Position numbers and translations under genes: made by a program. A DNA stretch of 64,000 nucleotides from JADJSS01 sp964490845 (GTDB taxonomy: Bacteria > Bacteroidota > Bacteroidia > Chitinophagales > JADIYW01): NCBI GenBank assembly GCA_964490845.1, contig CAZBED010000005.1, positions 1 to 64,000 on the forward strand, in the 5' to 3' direction. This document shows positions 42,126-52,300 of the stretch, in pieces (the first letter of the stretch is position 1; each line of letters begins with the position of its first letter). The notes below the pieces were generated by a model that did not search any database, had not been told where the DNA came from, and saw only the letters and a list, made by a program, of their open reading frames with translations.

Positions 42126-43338
42126 AAAACTTTTCTTTCGCTACCAATTTTTCTATCAGCATAGTTGCAACCGTATCGCCGGTTGCATTTAACAACGTTA
42201 CAATGGGATCAACGAGAGTACCAATAATCATCACGACCGGCAGCACTTCTATTGGGAAACCATAGGCAGCCACTACCATCAGCTCTCCGGCATAGCCGCC
42301 GCTGGGAATGCCGCCTTCCACTATGCTAACTATCACACTGACACCTAAAGCAATCAGGACAGTATCTATTCCCGTTAACGGTTTATGCAGAATGGCAAAG
42401 ACTACTGCAATTTTTACAATGGACGAAATACTCGAACCGTCTTTGTGTAACGTTGCACCGAGAGGAACAACGATACTGCTGACCTGATCAGATATTTTCA
42501 TTTTCTTTGCTGCTTCAAGATTAGCAGGAATGGTGGCAATACTGCTGCAGGTTCCTAACGCCGTTGCAGATGGAATAACATTGTTTGTCCAGTATCTCTT
42601 TATTCCATTCCGTCCGTCTGCCAAAAATGCGTAAAAACTGAACAAAACCACATAGTAGAAGATACAAAAACCATAGCACAACGCCAGCGCACTGGCATAA
42701 GCTCCGAATAATTTCGGTCCAAAAACCCCAACCTGATATGCAAAGTATGCACCTAATCCTATTGGTGCAAATGCCATGATATATGATAGTAACTTCTTCA
42801 TCACTTCATTTCCGGCATTCAGAAATTTATGGAAGGCGGCAGCGGGTTCTCCGGCTCTTGCCGTAGCGAGGCCCGTTAATACGGAAAATAAAATCAATGC
42901 CAGCATACTTTTCCTGGATAGCAAATGGAAGAAATCGCCGACTGTCAGTAATTCGGTTATTTGCTCACCCATCGTTTGTGCCTGTATTTTTTCAGTTAAA
43001 GCGGCAATCGGAATATCGCCGGAAAAAGGAAACAACCAAACAGCAATAATAGCTAAAAATGCTGCGATTAGAAGGGTACTTAAAAATATCAGTAACATCA
43101 CACGAATCACTTTGCCAAATTTTTTCCCGGACTCAATATTGGCAAATGCCGAAGTAATGGCAAAGAATATTAACGGAACAACAGCTGTAAAAATAAGATT
43201 CAGAAAAATGTCTCCCACAGGCTTGATGATTTCCACGCGTTTATCTAATATCAGTCCAACCACACTGCCTGCAGCGATACCGGCCAATAGCAATATGATA
43301 CTTTTATAGTATTGAAAAAAAGATGGATTTTGTTGCAT
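42118..43338 (-). CDS. Dicarboxylate/amino acid:cation symporter (DAACS family)
   Basis: 406 residues with about eight membrane segments and two re-entrant loops, the GltP/DctA fold. Hallmark pieces: NLIFTAVVPLIFFAITSAF, the serine-rich loop SATALGTCSSIATIPAN, LGATLHKDGSSISSI and the VDPIVTLLNATGDTVATMLI substrate/Na+ motif. Imports glutamate, aspartate or C4-dicarboxylates with Na+ or H+. Third gene of a minus-strand set with the SDR and the CMD-like gene (14-base gap). Confidence 0.93.
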   Translation of the reverse strand: MQQNPSFFQYYKSIILLLAGIAAGSVVGLILDKRVEIIKPVGDIFLNLIFTAVVPLIFFAITSAFANIESGKKFGKVIRVMLLIFLSTLLIAAFLAIIAVWLFPFSGDIPIAALTEKIQAQTMGEQITELLTVGDFFHLLSRKSMLALILFSVLTGLATARAGEPAAAFHKFLNAGNEVMKKLLSYIMAFAPIGLGAYFAYQVGVFGPKLFGAYASALALCYGFCIFYYVVLFSFYAFLADGRNGIKRYWTNNVIPSATALGTCSSIATIPANLEAAKKMKISDQVSSIVVPLGATLHKDGSSISSIVKIAVVFAILHKPLTGIDTVLIALGVSVIVSIVEGGIPSGGYAGELMVVAAYGFPIEVLPVVMIIGTLVDPIVTLLNATGDTVATMLIEKLVAKEKFFN

Positions 43339-43351
43339 AATGAATGATAAT

Positions 43352-44158
43352 TTATCGTGTTAACAGGCCGGCATCCAGCACAAAAGATGAACCGGTCACA
43401 AAACGGGCTTTTTCAGAAGCCAGAAAAACAACCGCATTAGCGACATCTTCCGGTTCTACCCAGGGTACATCTATCAGATTTCCGGCAGAACGTTCCGCTA
43501 TCTCCTGCGCAGTTGTTCCTTCCAAAAAGGCCAATCCGTCATTCATGGGTGTGTTGACACCAGTTGGATGTAATGCAATCACACGAACATTGAACGGCGC
43601 CAATTCAATTGCCCAGGATTTTGTCAGGCCGGTCAATCCCCATTTGGAGGCGGCATAATGGCTCAGGCGATTCATGCCTCGCAGACCGGCAATCGAAGAG
43701 TTATTGATAATGACCCCTGATTTCTGTTCTTTAAAGATAGGTACCACCCGTCGCGCAACCAACCACGCTCCTTTCAGGTTAATATCAATCATGGCATCCC
43801 ATTCCTCTTCGGTCAATTCATCTACCAAACCATACGCACAGATTCCCGCGTTATTGAACAAAATATCAATCTTGCCGAAAAATGCTTTCACATTGTTAAC
43901 AGCGTGTGTAATATTTTCATCGTTGCGTACGTCCCCGCGATATACTTCGCAGGAAACACCCAACGCCTCGCACTCTGTCTTCAAGGTTTGCAAATCGTCC
44001 TCAGAACCCATAGAATAGCCGGGATATGCCATAGGCCGGGCGATATCAAATGCAGCGATATGTACACCTTCTTTCGCCAGAGCCAATGCCGATGCCCTGC
44101 CTTGTCCGTGTGCCGCCCCGGTTACAAAGGCAACTTTTCCTTTCAAATCTGAACTCAT
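43352..44158 (-). CDS. SDR-family oxidoreductase, classical type
   Basis: 268 residues. TGAAHGQGRASALALAKEG (nucleotide-binding glycines), NNAGI, catalytic serine in NNSSIAG, and catalytic YAASK. Between the glycine motif and NNAG there is an extra segment (MAYPGYSMGSEDDLQTL), the insertion seen in mycofactocin-coupled/carveol dehydrogenase-type SDRs. Oxidises a secondary alcohol or reduces a ketone; the substrate is unknown. Nine bases after the CMD-like gene. Confidence 0.88.
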   Translation of the reverse strand: MSSDLKGKVAFVTGAAHGQGRASALALAKEGVHIAAFDIARPMAYPGYSMGSEDDLQTLKTECEALGVSCEVYRGDVRNDENITHAVNNVKAFFGKIDILFNNAGICAYGLVDELTEEEWDAMIDINLKGAWLVARRVVPIFKEQKSGVIINNSSIAGLRGMNRLSHYAASKWGLTGLTKSWAIELAPFNVRVIALHPTGVNTPMNDGLAFLEGTTAQEIAERSAGNLIDVPWVEPEDVANAVVFLASEKARFVTGSSFVLDAGLLTR

Positions 44159-44167
44159 AATGTGCTG

Positions 44168-44701
44168 TTATTTTTTAAATGGTAAATAGGAAAACAAATA
44201 TTCGTCAATATCCGTATTAATGGCATTACTGAAAACATTGGTGGCTATCATTTGCCCCGCAAACGCAATCAACTCTACCAGTTGCGGTGTAGTGTATAAT
44301 TCACTGACCCGGACAAATAACTCGTCAGAAACCTTCCCTTGTTTCAGTGAAATCTCGCTGCCAAAATCAAGCAGCAACTGTTCCTGTTCCGTTAACATCA
44401 ACTCATCCGGCTTTTCCCCGTTATCGATAATAATTTTTCTGAAGAAAGTTGTGCACAATGGACAATTGCTTCCTTTGGAGATGGAAAAAGCGAATAAATA
44501 GGCCAGCCGTTCTCCTGTTATTGCTTTTATCCTTTCATACAACGTATACCATTCCATATATACTTCAAAAGCGACCTTTGAATACCCTAAGGTGGCTTTC
44601 ATGTTGGTAATTCTTGCATTATAGTTATGCTTGTGCAATTCGTAAGCTGCAATTGTTTCCGATGGCGTTTCATGGAGAGGCAATGGTTGTATTCTTGACA
44701 T
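44168..44701 (-). CDS. Carboxymuconolactone decarboxylase/AhpD-like protein
   Basis: 177 residues, all helical. CPLCTTFFRKI with Cys80 and Cys83 is the redox motif of AhpD-like members, and LTEQEQLLLDFGSEI suits the fold, although the usual His after the second cysteine is absent here (Thr-Thr follow). The N-terminal half is divergent. It could reduce peroxides or act as a lactone decarboxylase; context with an SDR and a symporter does not decide. First of a three-gene operon. Confidence 0.75.
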   Translation of the reverse strand: MSRIQPLPLHETPSETIAAYELHKHNYNARITNMKATLGYSKVAFEVYMEWYTLYERIKAITGERLAYLFAFSISKGSNCPLCTTFFRKIIIDNGEKPDELMLTEQEQLLLDFGSEISLKQGKVSDELFVRVSELYTTPQLVELIAFAGQMIATNVFSNAINTDIDEYLFSYLPFKK

Positions 44702-44761
44702 AAACTATACTAAGTTAGTAGAGTAAATATAAAAAATTATAAAGACATTACAGCAATTAGT

Positions 44762-44769
44762 TAATTTTG
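44762..44769 (+). promoter_or_regulatory. -7 element of the formimidoyltransferase gene
   Basis: TAATTTTG fits TAnnTTTG and lies eight bases before the ATG at 44778, giving an almost leaderless message. Confidence 0.5.
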
Positions 44770-44777
44770 TTTCATTC

Positions 44778-45743
44778 ATGTTTTTAGCAGAAGACCAACT
44801 CATAGAATGTGTGCCTAATTTTTCGGAAGGAAGAAATCAAACTACCATTGATGCGATTGCAACCGTCATTAAAAAAATTGCCGGTGTTAAACTGATGCAT
44901 GTGGATGCCGGTTATGATGCCAACAGAACAGTTTACACTTTTGCCGGAAAGCCTCTGTCCGTTCTGGAAGCGGCCTATCAGGCTCTTAAGACTGCAAATG
45001 AACGGATAGACATGCGTTTGCAAAAAGGTGAACATCCGCGGATGGGCGCCTGTGATGTTTGTCCGCTGATACCCCTGCAGCATATTTCCATGGAAGAGGT
45101 AGCGGAGCTTTCAAAACAATTGGGCAAACGTATCGGTGATTTAGGAATACCTGTGTATTTGTACGAATATTCAGCAAGTTCACCCGAAAGAAAAAGTCTA
45201 TCATTTCTGCGCAAGGGGGAATATGAAAGCATTTCCCAGAAGATACAACATCAGGAGTGGAAACCGGATTTCGGCCCTTCCCTTTTCAATGAAAAATTTG
45301 GCATGATGGCGCTGGGAGCACGCAAGTTTCTGATAGCTTACAATGTAAACCTGAAGAGTAAAGATCTGAGCATTGCAAAAAAAATAGCGCAGGATATCCG
45401 TGAAATTCGCACAAAGAATGACGGATCTTATGAAAGCAACCTGTTACAGCATGTGAGAGCCATCGGCTGGTGGATGGATGAATTTCAATGCACACAGGTC
45501 TCCACCAATATTACAGATATCATTGCCAGTCCTTTGATTGAGGTGTTTGACTGCATCCGGAAGATTAGCGGAAATTATGGTGTTGAAGTGAATGGAAGCG
45601 AATTGATTGGCCTGGTTCCGGAGCTTGCGTTACGGCATCCCCGTATGTCTGTTGGGGAAGCTGCAAACTATCTTGGTCTGGATGCGGTAAAACCTTTCAA
45701 TATCCGGGAAAGAGTGATAGAATACAACCTGCGGGAAGTTTAA
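44778..45743 (+). CDS. ftcD: Glutamate formimidoyltransferase
   Basis: 321 residues, the length of the stand-alone transferase without the cyclodeaminase domain. ECVPNFSEGRN, HVDAGYDANRTVYTFAG and GEHPRMGACDVCPLIPL are the family signatures; the catalytic His is in the GEHPRMGA region. Moves the formimino group from formiminoglutamate to tetrahydrofolate in histidine breakdown. The other hut genes are not in the window, so the gene is a single unit. Confidence 0.94.
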   Translation: MFLAEDQLIECVPNFSEGRNQTTIDAIATVIKKIAGVKLMHVDAGYDANRTVYTFAGKPLSVLEAAYQALKTANERIDMRLQKGEHPRMGACDVCPLIPLQHISMEEVAELSKQLGKRIGDLGIPVYLYEYSASSPERKSLSFLRKGEYESISQKIQHQEWKPDFGPSLFNEKFGMMALGARKFLIAYNVNLKSKDLSIAKKIAQDIREIRTKNDGSYESNLLQHVRAIGWWMDEFQCTQVSTNITDIIASPLIEVFDCIRKISGNYGVEVNGSELIGLVPELALRHPRMSVGEAANYLGLDAVKPFNIRERVIEYNLREV

Positions 45744-45813
45744 CAAACTTTTAAGTACCTCTTTGTTTCAAGAATGGCAAATAACTGCTAACTTAACCTT
45801 ACAATTTTCTGAT

Positions 45814-46353
45814 ATGACAAAGTATATCCTGTTTTTAGCTGCCGGCGCTGCATTCTGGACATTGATGGAGTATATTATCCATCGTTTTCTTGGACATCAG
45901 AAAAAAGGGAAACAGATCATCAAAAAGGAGCACCAGCGTCACCATGCGGAAGCACATTATTTCGCACCAATAATTAAGAAAATTGCGTTGGCCACCGTTG
46001 TGCTATCTTTTACCACGTTGGCAACAGGGCTTCTTTTTAACTTTAAAACGGGTTTTACATTTTCACTAGGATTTGCCGGCATGTATTTTATCTACGAAAT
46101 CACACACCGACGGTTCCACATCCGGGAGCCGCTCATTCGGTACGGACTAAGAATGCGCAAACATCATTTTTATCATCATTTTGGAAACCCAAATGTTAAT
46201 CACGGTGTGACAACCGCACTATGGGACAGAATATTCGGTACTTTCCAAAAACCTACTATCGTGAAAGTGCCCAGTAAAATGGCAATGACATGGCTGAAAG
46301 ACAACAACCAAAAACTAAAGCCAAAATATCAGAAGCATTTCAACATGCATTAA
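45814..46353 (+). CDS. Fatty acid hydroxylase/sterol desaturase-family membrane protein
   Basis: 179 residues from ATG at 45814. Four histidine clusters bind di-iron: HRFLGH, HQRHH, HRRFH and HHFYHH followed by NVNHG. Three or four membrane segments surround them. This short type resembles the catalytic part of fatty acid 2-hydroxylases, which act on sphingolipids, a class found in many Bacteroidota. Substrate inferred. 70 bases after ftcD; may be co-transcribed. Confidence 0.88.
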   Translation: MTKYILFLAAGAAFWTLMEYIIHRFLGHQKKGKQIIKKEHQRHHAEAHYFAPIIKKIALATVVLSFTTLATGLLFNFKTGFTFSLGFAGMYFIYEITHRRFHIREPLIRYGLRMRKHHFYHHFGNPNVNHGVTTALWDRIFGTFQKPTIVKVPSKMAMTWLKDNNQKLKPKYQKHFNMH

Positions 46354-46423
46354 TGACGTTCATTTAATCTTTTTTGCGCCGGAATTAAAAGTATTCTTTG
46401 CACCTTTGCAATAATACACCTGC

Positions 46424-47323
46424 ATGAACCATCCCATTCTTCTTTTTGGACTGTTTTTACTGGGAATTGCTGCTCAATTTTTTAGCTTCATCCCCAAAGA
46501 CCTGTTCCGGAAGATAAACAAATTCATCATTTTTGTTCCGCTTCCCGCCATCACCTTATCCAAGATTCCTCACTTAAATATCACTCAGGAAGTCATCTAC
46601 CCCATCGCATCTGCATGGATAATTTTTTTTATGAGTATCCTCTATGCATTTGCTGCCGCTAAATTCCTGAAATGGGATAAAAAAACGATTGCATGTATCA
46701 TTTTATGCTGCGGGCTTGGCAATACGTCATTTGTCGGCTTTCCCATTTTGAGTTATTTTTATGGCGAACAAAGCATCCGGTATGCCATTTTTGTGGATCA
46801 GCCCGGTAGCTTTTTGATTATGTCAACACTGGGAGTGTTGATTGCAGCCTATTTCAGTTCTTCCGATTACACACAGAAAGATATTATCAAACGCCTCTTA
46901 AAATTTCCGCCATTCCTTGTGTTTATCGTTGCTTTGTTTATTCCCGAAAATTACATTGAGGGAAATATCCTAAACACACTTGAACCTACCGGCATGCTGA
47001 TGATTCCACTCGCGATGCTATCACTTGGCCTTCAGTTTAAATGGCATCTGAAAGAAATTGCGTGGCGCAATTTTTTTGCCGGAATTTTCTATAAATTAAT
47101 ATTAGCCCCGTTGGTTATTTTTGTACTCTTCTTCCTTATTCTAGACAAACGAACTGAGTTGCACACTATATCTGTACTGGAATGTGCCATGCCGCCGATG
47201 ATTACCTCATCTATTATGGCTACAGAATATGAACTGGATGAAAAGCTTGCAAATGCATTGCCTACACTGGGTATTTTATTTTCAATCCCCACCTTATTTT
47301 TCTGGAAATGGATATTGGGTTGA
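46424..47323 (+). CDS. AEC-family (auxin efflux carrier-like) transporter
   Basis: 299 residues with ten predicted membrane segments. Pieces typical of the AEC family: KFIIFVPLPAITLSKIPHL, IILCCGLGNTSFVGFPI, and CAMPPMITSSIMATEYELD in the inverted second half. Transports small carboxylic acids or similar anions; the substrate is unknown. A partial promoter (TTTTTG at 46371-46376, ATTCTTTG at 46393-46400) precedes it. Tail to tail with the Nudix gene, 2 bases apart. Confidence 0.87.
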   Translation: MNHPILLFGLFLLGIAAQFFSFIPKDLFRKINKFIIFVPLPAITLSKIPHLNITQEVIYPIASAWIIFFMSILYAFAAAKFLKWDKKTIACIILCCGLGNTSFVGFPILSYFYGEQSIRYAIFVDQPGSFLIMSTLGVLIAAYFSSSDYTQKDIIKRLLKFPPFLVFIVALFIPENYIEGNILNTLEPTGMLMIPLAMLSLGLQFKWHLKEIAWRNFFAGIFYKLILAPLVIFVLFFLILDKRTELHTISVLECAMPPMITSSIMATEYELDEKLANALPTLGILFSIPTLFFWKWILG

Positions 47324-47325
47324 AG

Positions 47326-47961
47326 TCATTCAATTTCCTTCAACACATCAATAATCGATAGATACATAGTATCAAAATAATCAGGAATAGCTGATTCTTT
47401 AACCCAAATGGCTTGTTCTATATCTTCTTCCAACTGCGGTATTAAATCTGCTTCAAAATCAGTCTCCATCTTAAACCAGTACGAAACTTTTAATGCCAGT
47501 TCATCATCAATAAAGTAAGAATGATAAGTAGCTGTGTTTTTTAGTTTTCTGAAGTGAATCGGTGCGATGATACGCACATTCTCTATTCCCGTTTCTTCGA
47601 TTACTTCTCTCACGGCGGCCTGTTCTATCGTTTCACCTTTGTCTATTTTTCCTTTCGGCAAATCCCAAAAACCTCTTCTATGAATCAGCAACACCTCTCC
47701 TTTTGAATTTTTAACTACGCCACCGGCAGCCTCAATACATCTGAAGAAAGAGCATACTTCCTTAAAAACCATATCTGTATCATTATGAAACAGAATAATA
47801 TTGTTCCGGTTCTCGTTATTTAGAATAATTCTTAAAGTATTCTTAAAATTTTCTTTGGAGGTGTAGGCTTCAATGATAAAATCTTCATGCATTAAATTTT
47901 CCACAAAAGCCGGATTTTGACACAGGTAAACTACCTTGTTATTGATAAAAAGTTTATACAT
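47326..47961 (-). CDS. Nudix hydrolase with N-terminal extension
   Basis: 211 residues. The Nudix box GKIDKGETIEQAAVREVIEE plus TGI (104-126) has every required residue (Gx5Ex7REUxEExGU). About 75 residues precede the Nudix fold (RIILNNENRNNIILFHNDTD), an extension without known similarity to me. Hydrolyses a nucleoside diphosphate linked to some group; the substrate is unknown. Divergent from pyrE with 55 bases between. Confidence 0.9.
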   Translation of the reverse strand: MYKLFINNKVVYLCQNPAFVENLMHEDFIIEAYTSKENFKNTLRIILNNENRNNIILFHNDTDMVFKEVCSFFRCIEAAGGVVKNSKGEVLLIHRRGFWDLPKGKIDKGETIEQAAVREVIEETGIENVRIIAPIHFRKLKNTATYHSYFIDDELALKVSYWFKMETDFEADLIPQLEEDIEQAIWVKESAIPDYFDTMYLSIIDVLKEIE

Positions 47962-48016
47962 TTACGATACCTAATTTTAGAGATTATTATTCATCCTTCT
48001 GCTCACACTTATACGC

Positions 48017-48673
48017 ATGGAAAACAACGCATATAAAGAAAAACTCGCAGAGTATCTGCTGCAAATAAAAGCAATTCAACTGAACACACAAAATCCTTTT
48101 ACCTGGGCGAGTGGCATGAAGTCACCGGTATATTGTGATAATCGAAAGTTACTCTCCTATCCGGAAGTGAGAAATTTTGTAAAAGAAGGATTAATCAGCC
48201 TGGTAAATGAATATTTCCCGCATACCGATTGTATAGCCGGAGTAGCCACAGCCGGCATACCGCATGGAGCCATTATTGCAGATGCCTTAAACCTGCCGTT
48301 TATTTATGTCCGGTCCAAACCTAAAGAACATGGGCTGACTAATACCATTGAAGGAGATTTGCGGCACGGCCAGCGCGTGTTAGTGGTAGAAGATACCATT
48401 TCAACGGGAGGCAGTTCCTTAAAAGCAGTAAGCGACCTGCGTTTGGCTGGCGCTGAAGTCATAGGAATGATTGCTATCTACAAATACGGATTTGAATCGG
48501 CGAAACAGCGGTTCGATGCAGAAGGTGTGGTTTTAAAAACGCTGACAAATTACGAATTTCTGATTCGCGTTGCAGCCAAGGATGGTTATATTTCTACTGA
48601 TGAATTAAGCACCTTAAATACCTGGCAAGCTAATCCTCAGGACTGGTGGCATAATCAACAACAAGCTCAATAA
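48017..48673 (+). CDS. pyrE: Orotate phosphoribosyltransferase
   Basis: 218 residues. Joins orotate to PRPP, making OMP in pyrimidine synthesis. The PRPP-binding motif is VLVVEDTISTGGSS, and WASGMKSPVYCDNRKLLSYP is the usual N-terminal signature; YVRSKPKEHGLTNTIEGD is the flexible catalytic loop. Cytosolic homodimer by family. Followed 11 bases later by a DUF445 gene. Confidence 0.96.
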   Translation: MENNAYKEKLAEYLLQIKAIQLNTQNPFTWASGMKSPVYCDNRKLLSYPEVRNFVKEGLISLVNEYFPHTDCIAGVATAGIPHGAIIADALNLPFIYVRSKPKEHGLTNTIEGDLRHGQRVLVVEDTISTGGSSLKAVSDLRLAGAEVIGMIAIYKYGFESAKQRFDAEGVVLKTLTNYEFLIRVAAKDGYISTDELSTLNTWQANPQDWWHNQQQAQ

Positions 48674-48684
48674 AAAACTGTGAC

Positions 48685-49302
48685 ATGCTCTTATCCATTA
48701 ACCTATTAAGCTGGCAAACCTGGGCAGTGCCGTTAATTGGCGCTTTCATTGGCTGGATTACTAACTGGTTAGCCATTAAAATGCTGTTTCACCCGAGAAA
48801 ACCTTTCAAGGTATTATTTATTACCTTTCATGGAATATTCCCAAAAAACAAACCACGTATAGCCGAAAAGCTTGGAACAATTGTTGAAAGGGATCTAATC
48901 AACTTTTCTGACATAAAGGAAAGAATGCAGGACACGGACGCGTTGAATCATTTCAAGGAAGAGATAGCCATTCGGGTAGATAATGCGATTCGGGACAGAA
49001 TTGAAAAAAGCGCTTTACTGGATGCCATTGTTCCTGACCAACTGATACAAAGCGTACATAAAACAATTGTGACTGAAATTGAAAGAAACCTTCCTACTGT
49101 AATCGATTCTTCCATCACTAAAATTGAACAAAAATTAGATATCCAGAAACTCGTACAAAATAAAGTAGCAAATTTCTCCGACGAACGTCTGGAACAATTG
49201 CTTCTGGATATCACTTCGAAAGAATTCCGCTTCATTGAAATAATCGGCGGTGTCCTTGGTTTTATAATAGGAATTATACAACTACTGATCAGTGCGTTGT
49301 AA
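48685..49302 (+). CDS. DUF445-family membrane protein
   Basis: 205 residues. N-terminal membrane segment (WAVPLIGAFIGWITNWLAIKML) with the family hallmark GWxTNxxAIxMLFxP, then FHGIFPKNKPRIAEKLG, a long soluble helical part (about 60-175) and a C-terminal membrane segment (IGGVLGFIIGIIQLLI). Function is not established. Co-directional with pyrE and likely in the same message. Convergent with the adhesin gene, 14 bases apart. Confidence 0.88.
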   Translation: MLLSINLLSWQTWAVPLIGAFIGWITNWLAIKMLFHPRKPFKVLFITFHGIFPKNKPRIAEKLGTIVERDLINFSDIKERMQDTDALNHFKEEIAIRVDNAIRDRIEKSALLDAIVPDQLIQSVHKTIVTEIERNLPTVIDSSITKIEQKLDIQKLVQNKVANFSDERLEQLLLDITSKEFRFIEIIGGVLGFIIGIIQLLISAL

Positions 49303-49316
49303 TATACATTTGCGCG

Positions 49317-52300
49317 TTACTTTATAATGGTAACCGTTCCTTTCTTTGAAAGCAATTTCCCGTTATAGCAGGTAAAACTAACCACATAAACATATGCATC
49401 CGACAATGCTGCTCCCCCTTTATACATGCCATCCCAGCAGTCATTTTCATCCAGTGCCTCAAACACTTTCTCTCCCCAACGATTGAAGATGGTCATTTTG
49501 TAATTTGTCAGTTTGGGCGGAGACATAATACCAAAACAATCATTCACTCCGTCTCTGTTAGGAGAAAACGCATTAGGCATATAGATGAAATCTTCCGTGC
49601 ATTCGTCAATCAATCGGACTAAAACTGTATCGGAATTAACACAATTATTAGTATCTCTGACTGTAACGCTATATTGTGTTGTTGCCTTAATAATTGTTGT
49701 TGGATTTTGTATACTGTCATTACTGACCTGATCAGAAGGAATCCAGTTAAACGTTAAAGGCATTGATCCATTTGCAGTCAGCTGAACCTCTTGTTCGTAT
49801 TTTGCATCCGCAATATCTGAAGTGGCATTGACGACAGGTAACGGATGAACAGTAACTTTTAAAATATCATTTACCTTACAATTATTTCCATAAGTGATTT
49901 CAAAAGGTACATTCGTATTGGACAGGTTATTGAATGTAAAAGTGGAATTCGTATTGGTTGTCACCGTACTTCCGTTCATCCATTTTATTGTAAAATCAGG
50001 GTCAGGAGTAGCATTTATCAATAAATCAACGGCTTGAGAATCCTTCTGACAATACGACACTATTGGTTTGGTATAGGTAACCTTATTCAGATTGACGATA
50101 ATCGAATTACTTGTGGCTGTTTTTGGATTAGCACATGCCGCATTACTGGTAACAATCACCTTCACTTCGTCATTACTGCTCAAATTGGATGCTGTAAATT
50201 GAGCACTATTGGTTCCCACAGGATTAGAATTCAACAACCATTGATACGTCGGATTTGAACCGGCATCAACCGGAGTCGCTTTAAATGTTACAATATCTCC
50301 CGGACATAAATCTGTCTTACTGGCTGTAATCGTTACGGATGGCGACAGCACATTGGTAACTGTAAGATTTAAACGTACAGTACTATCACATCCCAGCGAA
50401 GTCTGTAAAACCACAGAAAAATTTCCCGTCTGGTTAAAGGTTTGGGAGCCGATTCGCACACTATCATCCGAACAGATTGATTTATTCACGGTTGTTGATT
50501 TGGTTGGTTTTACCAGAACAAACGAGGTTGTTGTGCCTGTACAGCCATTCGTTGTTCCAGTAACCGTATAGGTTTGTGAAGTGCTCAATATAGGTGTAGT
50601 AACATTCGGGCCATTGCCCAATCCGCCTGTCCAACTGTAAGTTGTTGCACCATTGGCAGCCAGTCCTGCAGTTTGACCACTGCATATACTCGGATTATTT
50701 ACTGTTACTGACGGATTTAATTTTACCGTTACACTCGCGGTAGCAGTCCCTGTACACCCGTTCGCAGTTCCTGTAACGGTATACGTCTGATTAGATGATA
50801 AAGCCGGTGTGCTGACTGTTGTACCACTCCCCAAACCACCAGACCAGATATATGTAGCAGCGCCCGCAGCGGTAAGTGAAGCCGTTTGTCCATCACAGAT
50901 ACTCGGTGAATTCACGGTTACAGCCGGATTAGGTGTAACATTAACAGTAGCTGTTGCCGTTCCGGTACACCCATTGGTGGTTCCGGTAACTGTATATGAC
51001 ATTGTTGAGTTCAATGCCGGTGTTGTCGCCGGATTGCCGCTTAAGCCGCCCGACCAGATATAAGTTGTTGCTCCGTTTGCATTCAATACAGTTGTCAGGC
51101 CACTGCAAATCGTAGAATTGTTAACGGTAACAACAGGATTGGGCTTTACAGTTACTGTAGATATAGCCGTTCCGGTACATCCATTCGTAGTTCCGGTAAC
51201 AGTATATGTTGTAGTGGTATTCAGTGCAGGGGTTGTAACCGGATTACCACTTAATCCACCCGTCCAGATATACGTTGTCGCACCATTTGCTGTAAGTGCA
51301 GCTGTTTGGCCGCTGCAAATTGCAGGACTGTTTACATTAACAATAGGATTGGGAGTAACTGTTACTGTCGCTACTGCCGTACCTGTACAGCCACTTGTCG
51401 TTCCTGTTACAGTATACGTTTGAGTACCTGACAATGCAGGAGTTGTTGCAGGATTACCACTCAAGCCACCCGTCCAGGTATAAGTGGTACCTCCACTGGC
51501 AGTCAGGACAGCGGTTTGTCCATCACATATTGTCGGGCTATTGACAACGATTAACAAATTTGTACTGACATTAACAGTAGCAACAGCTGTACCCGTACAG
51601 CCATTTGTAGTTCCGGTTACTGTATAAGTTTGAGTACTGGTCAATAGCGGAGTTGTTGCCGGATTGCCACTCAGGCCACCCGTCCAGGTATATGAGGCTG
51701 CGCCATTGGCGGTTAGTGTAGCAGTTTGATTATTACATATTGTTGGACTATTAACTGTCACAATAGGGTTAGGTTTAACTGTTACTGTTGCTACAGCTGT
51801 ACCTGTACATCCATTTGTTGTCCCTGTTACAGTATAAGTAGTAGTGGTATTTAAGGCCGGTGTTGTCGCCGGATTCCCGTTAAGTCCGCCTGTCCAGCTA
51901 TATGTTGCTGCACCATTGGCTGTCAGTGAAGCTACTTGGCCGTTGCAGATACTCGGGCTATTGACTGTTACTGTTGGATTCGGTTTCACGGTTACTGTTG
52001 CCGATGCTGTTCCGGTACATCCGTTTGTAGTTCCTGTAACAGTATATGTAGTCGTGGAATTCAACGACGGTATTGTTGCAGGGTTACCACTTAATCCTCC
52101 AGTCCAACTGTACGTTGTCGCACCATTTGCTGTTAATGAAGTTGTCTGGCCATCACAAATACTTGGGCTGTTAACTGTTACTATTGGATTTGGCTTTACA
52201 GTTACCGTTGCCACTGCTGTTCCGGTACACCCATTTGTTGTTCCGGTTACTGTGTAGGTAGTGGTACTGTTCAATGCCGGTGTTGTTGCCGGATTGCCAC

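Noticed and set aside
42776..43309. 177-residue open frame opposite the symporter gene
   Set aside because: It lies wholly inside a well-supported gene on the other strand and shows no domain; shadow frame. The 177-residue frame at 23335-23868 opposite the macroglobulin gene is the same case.
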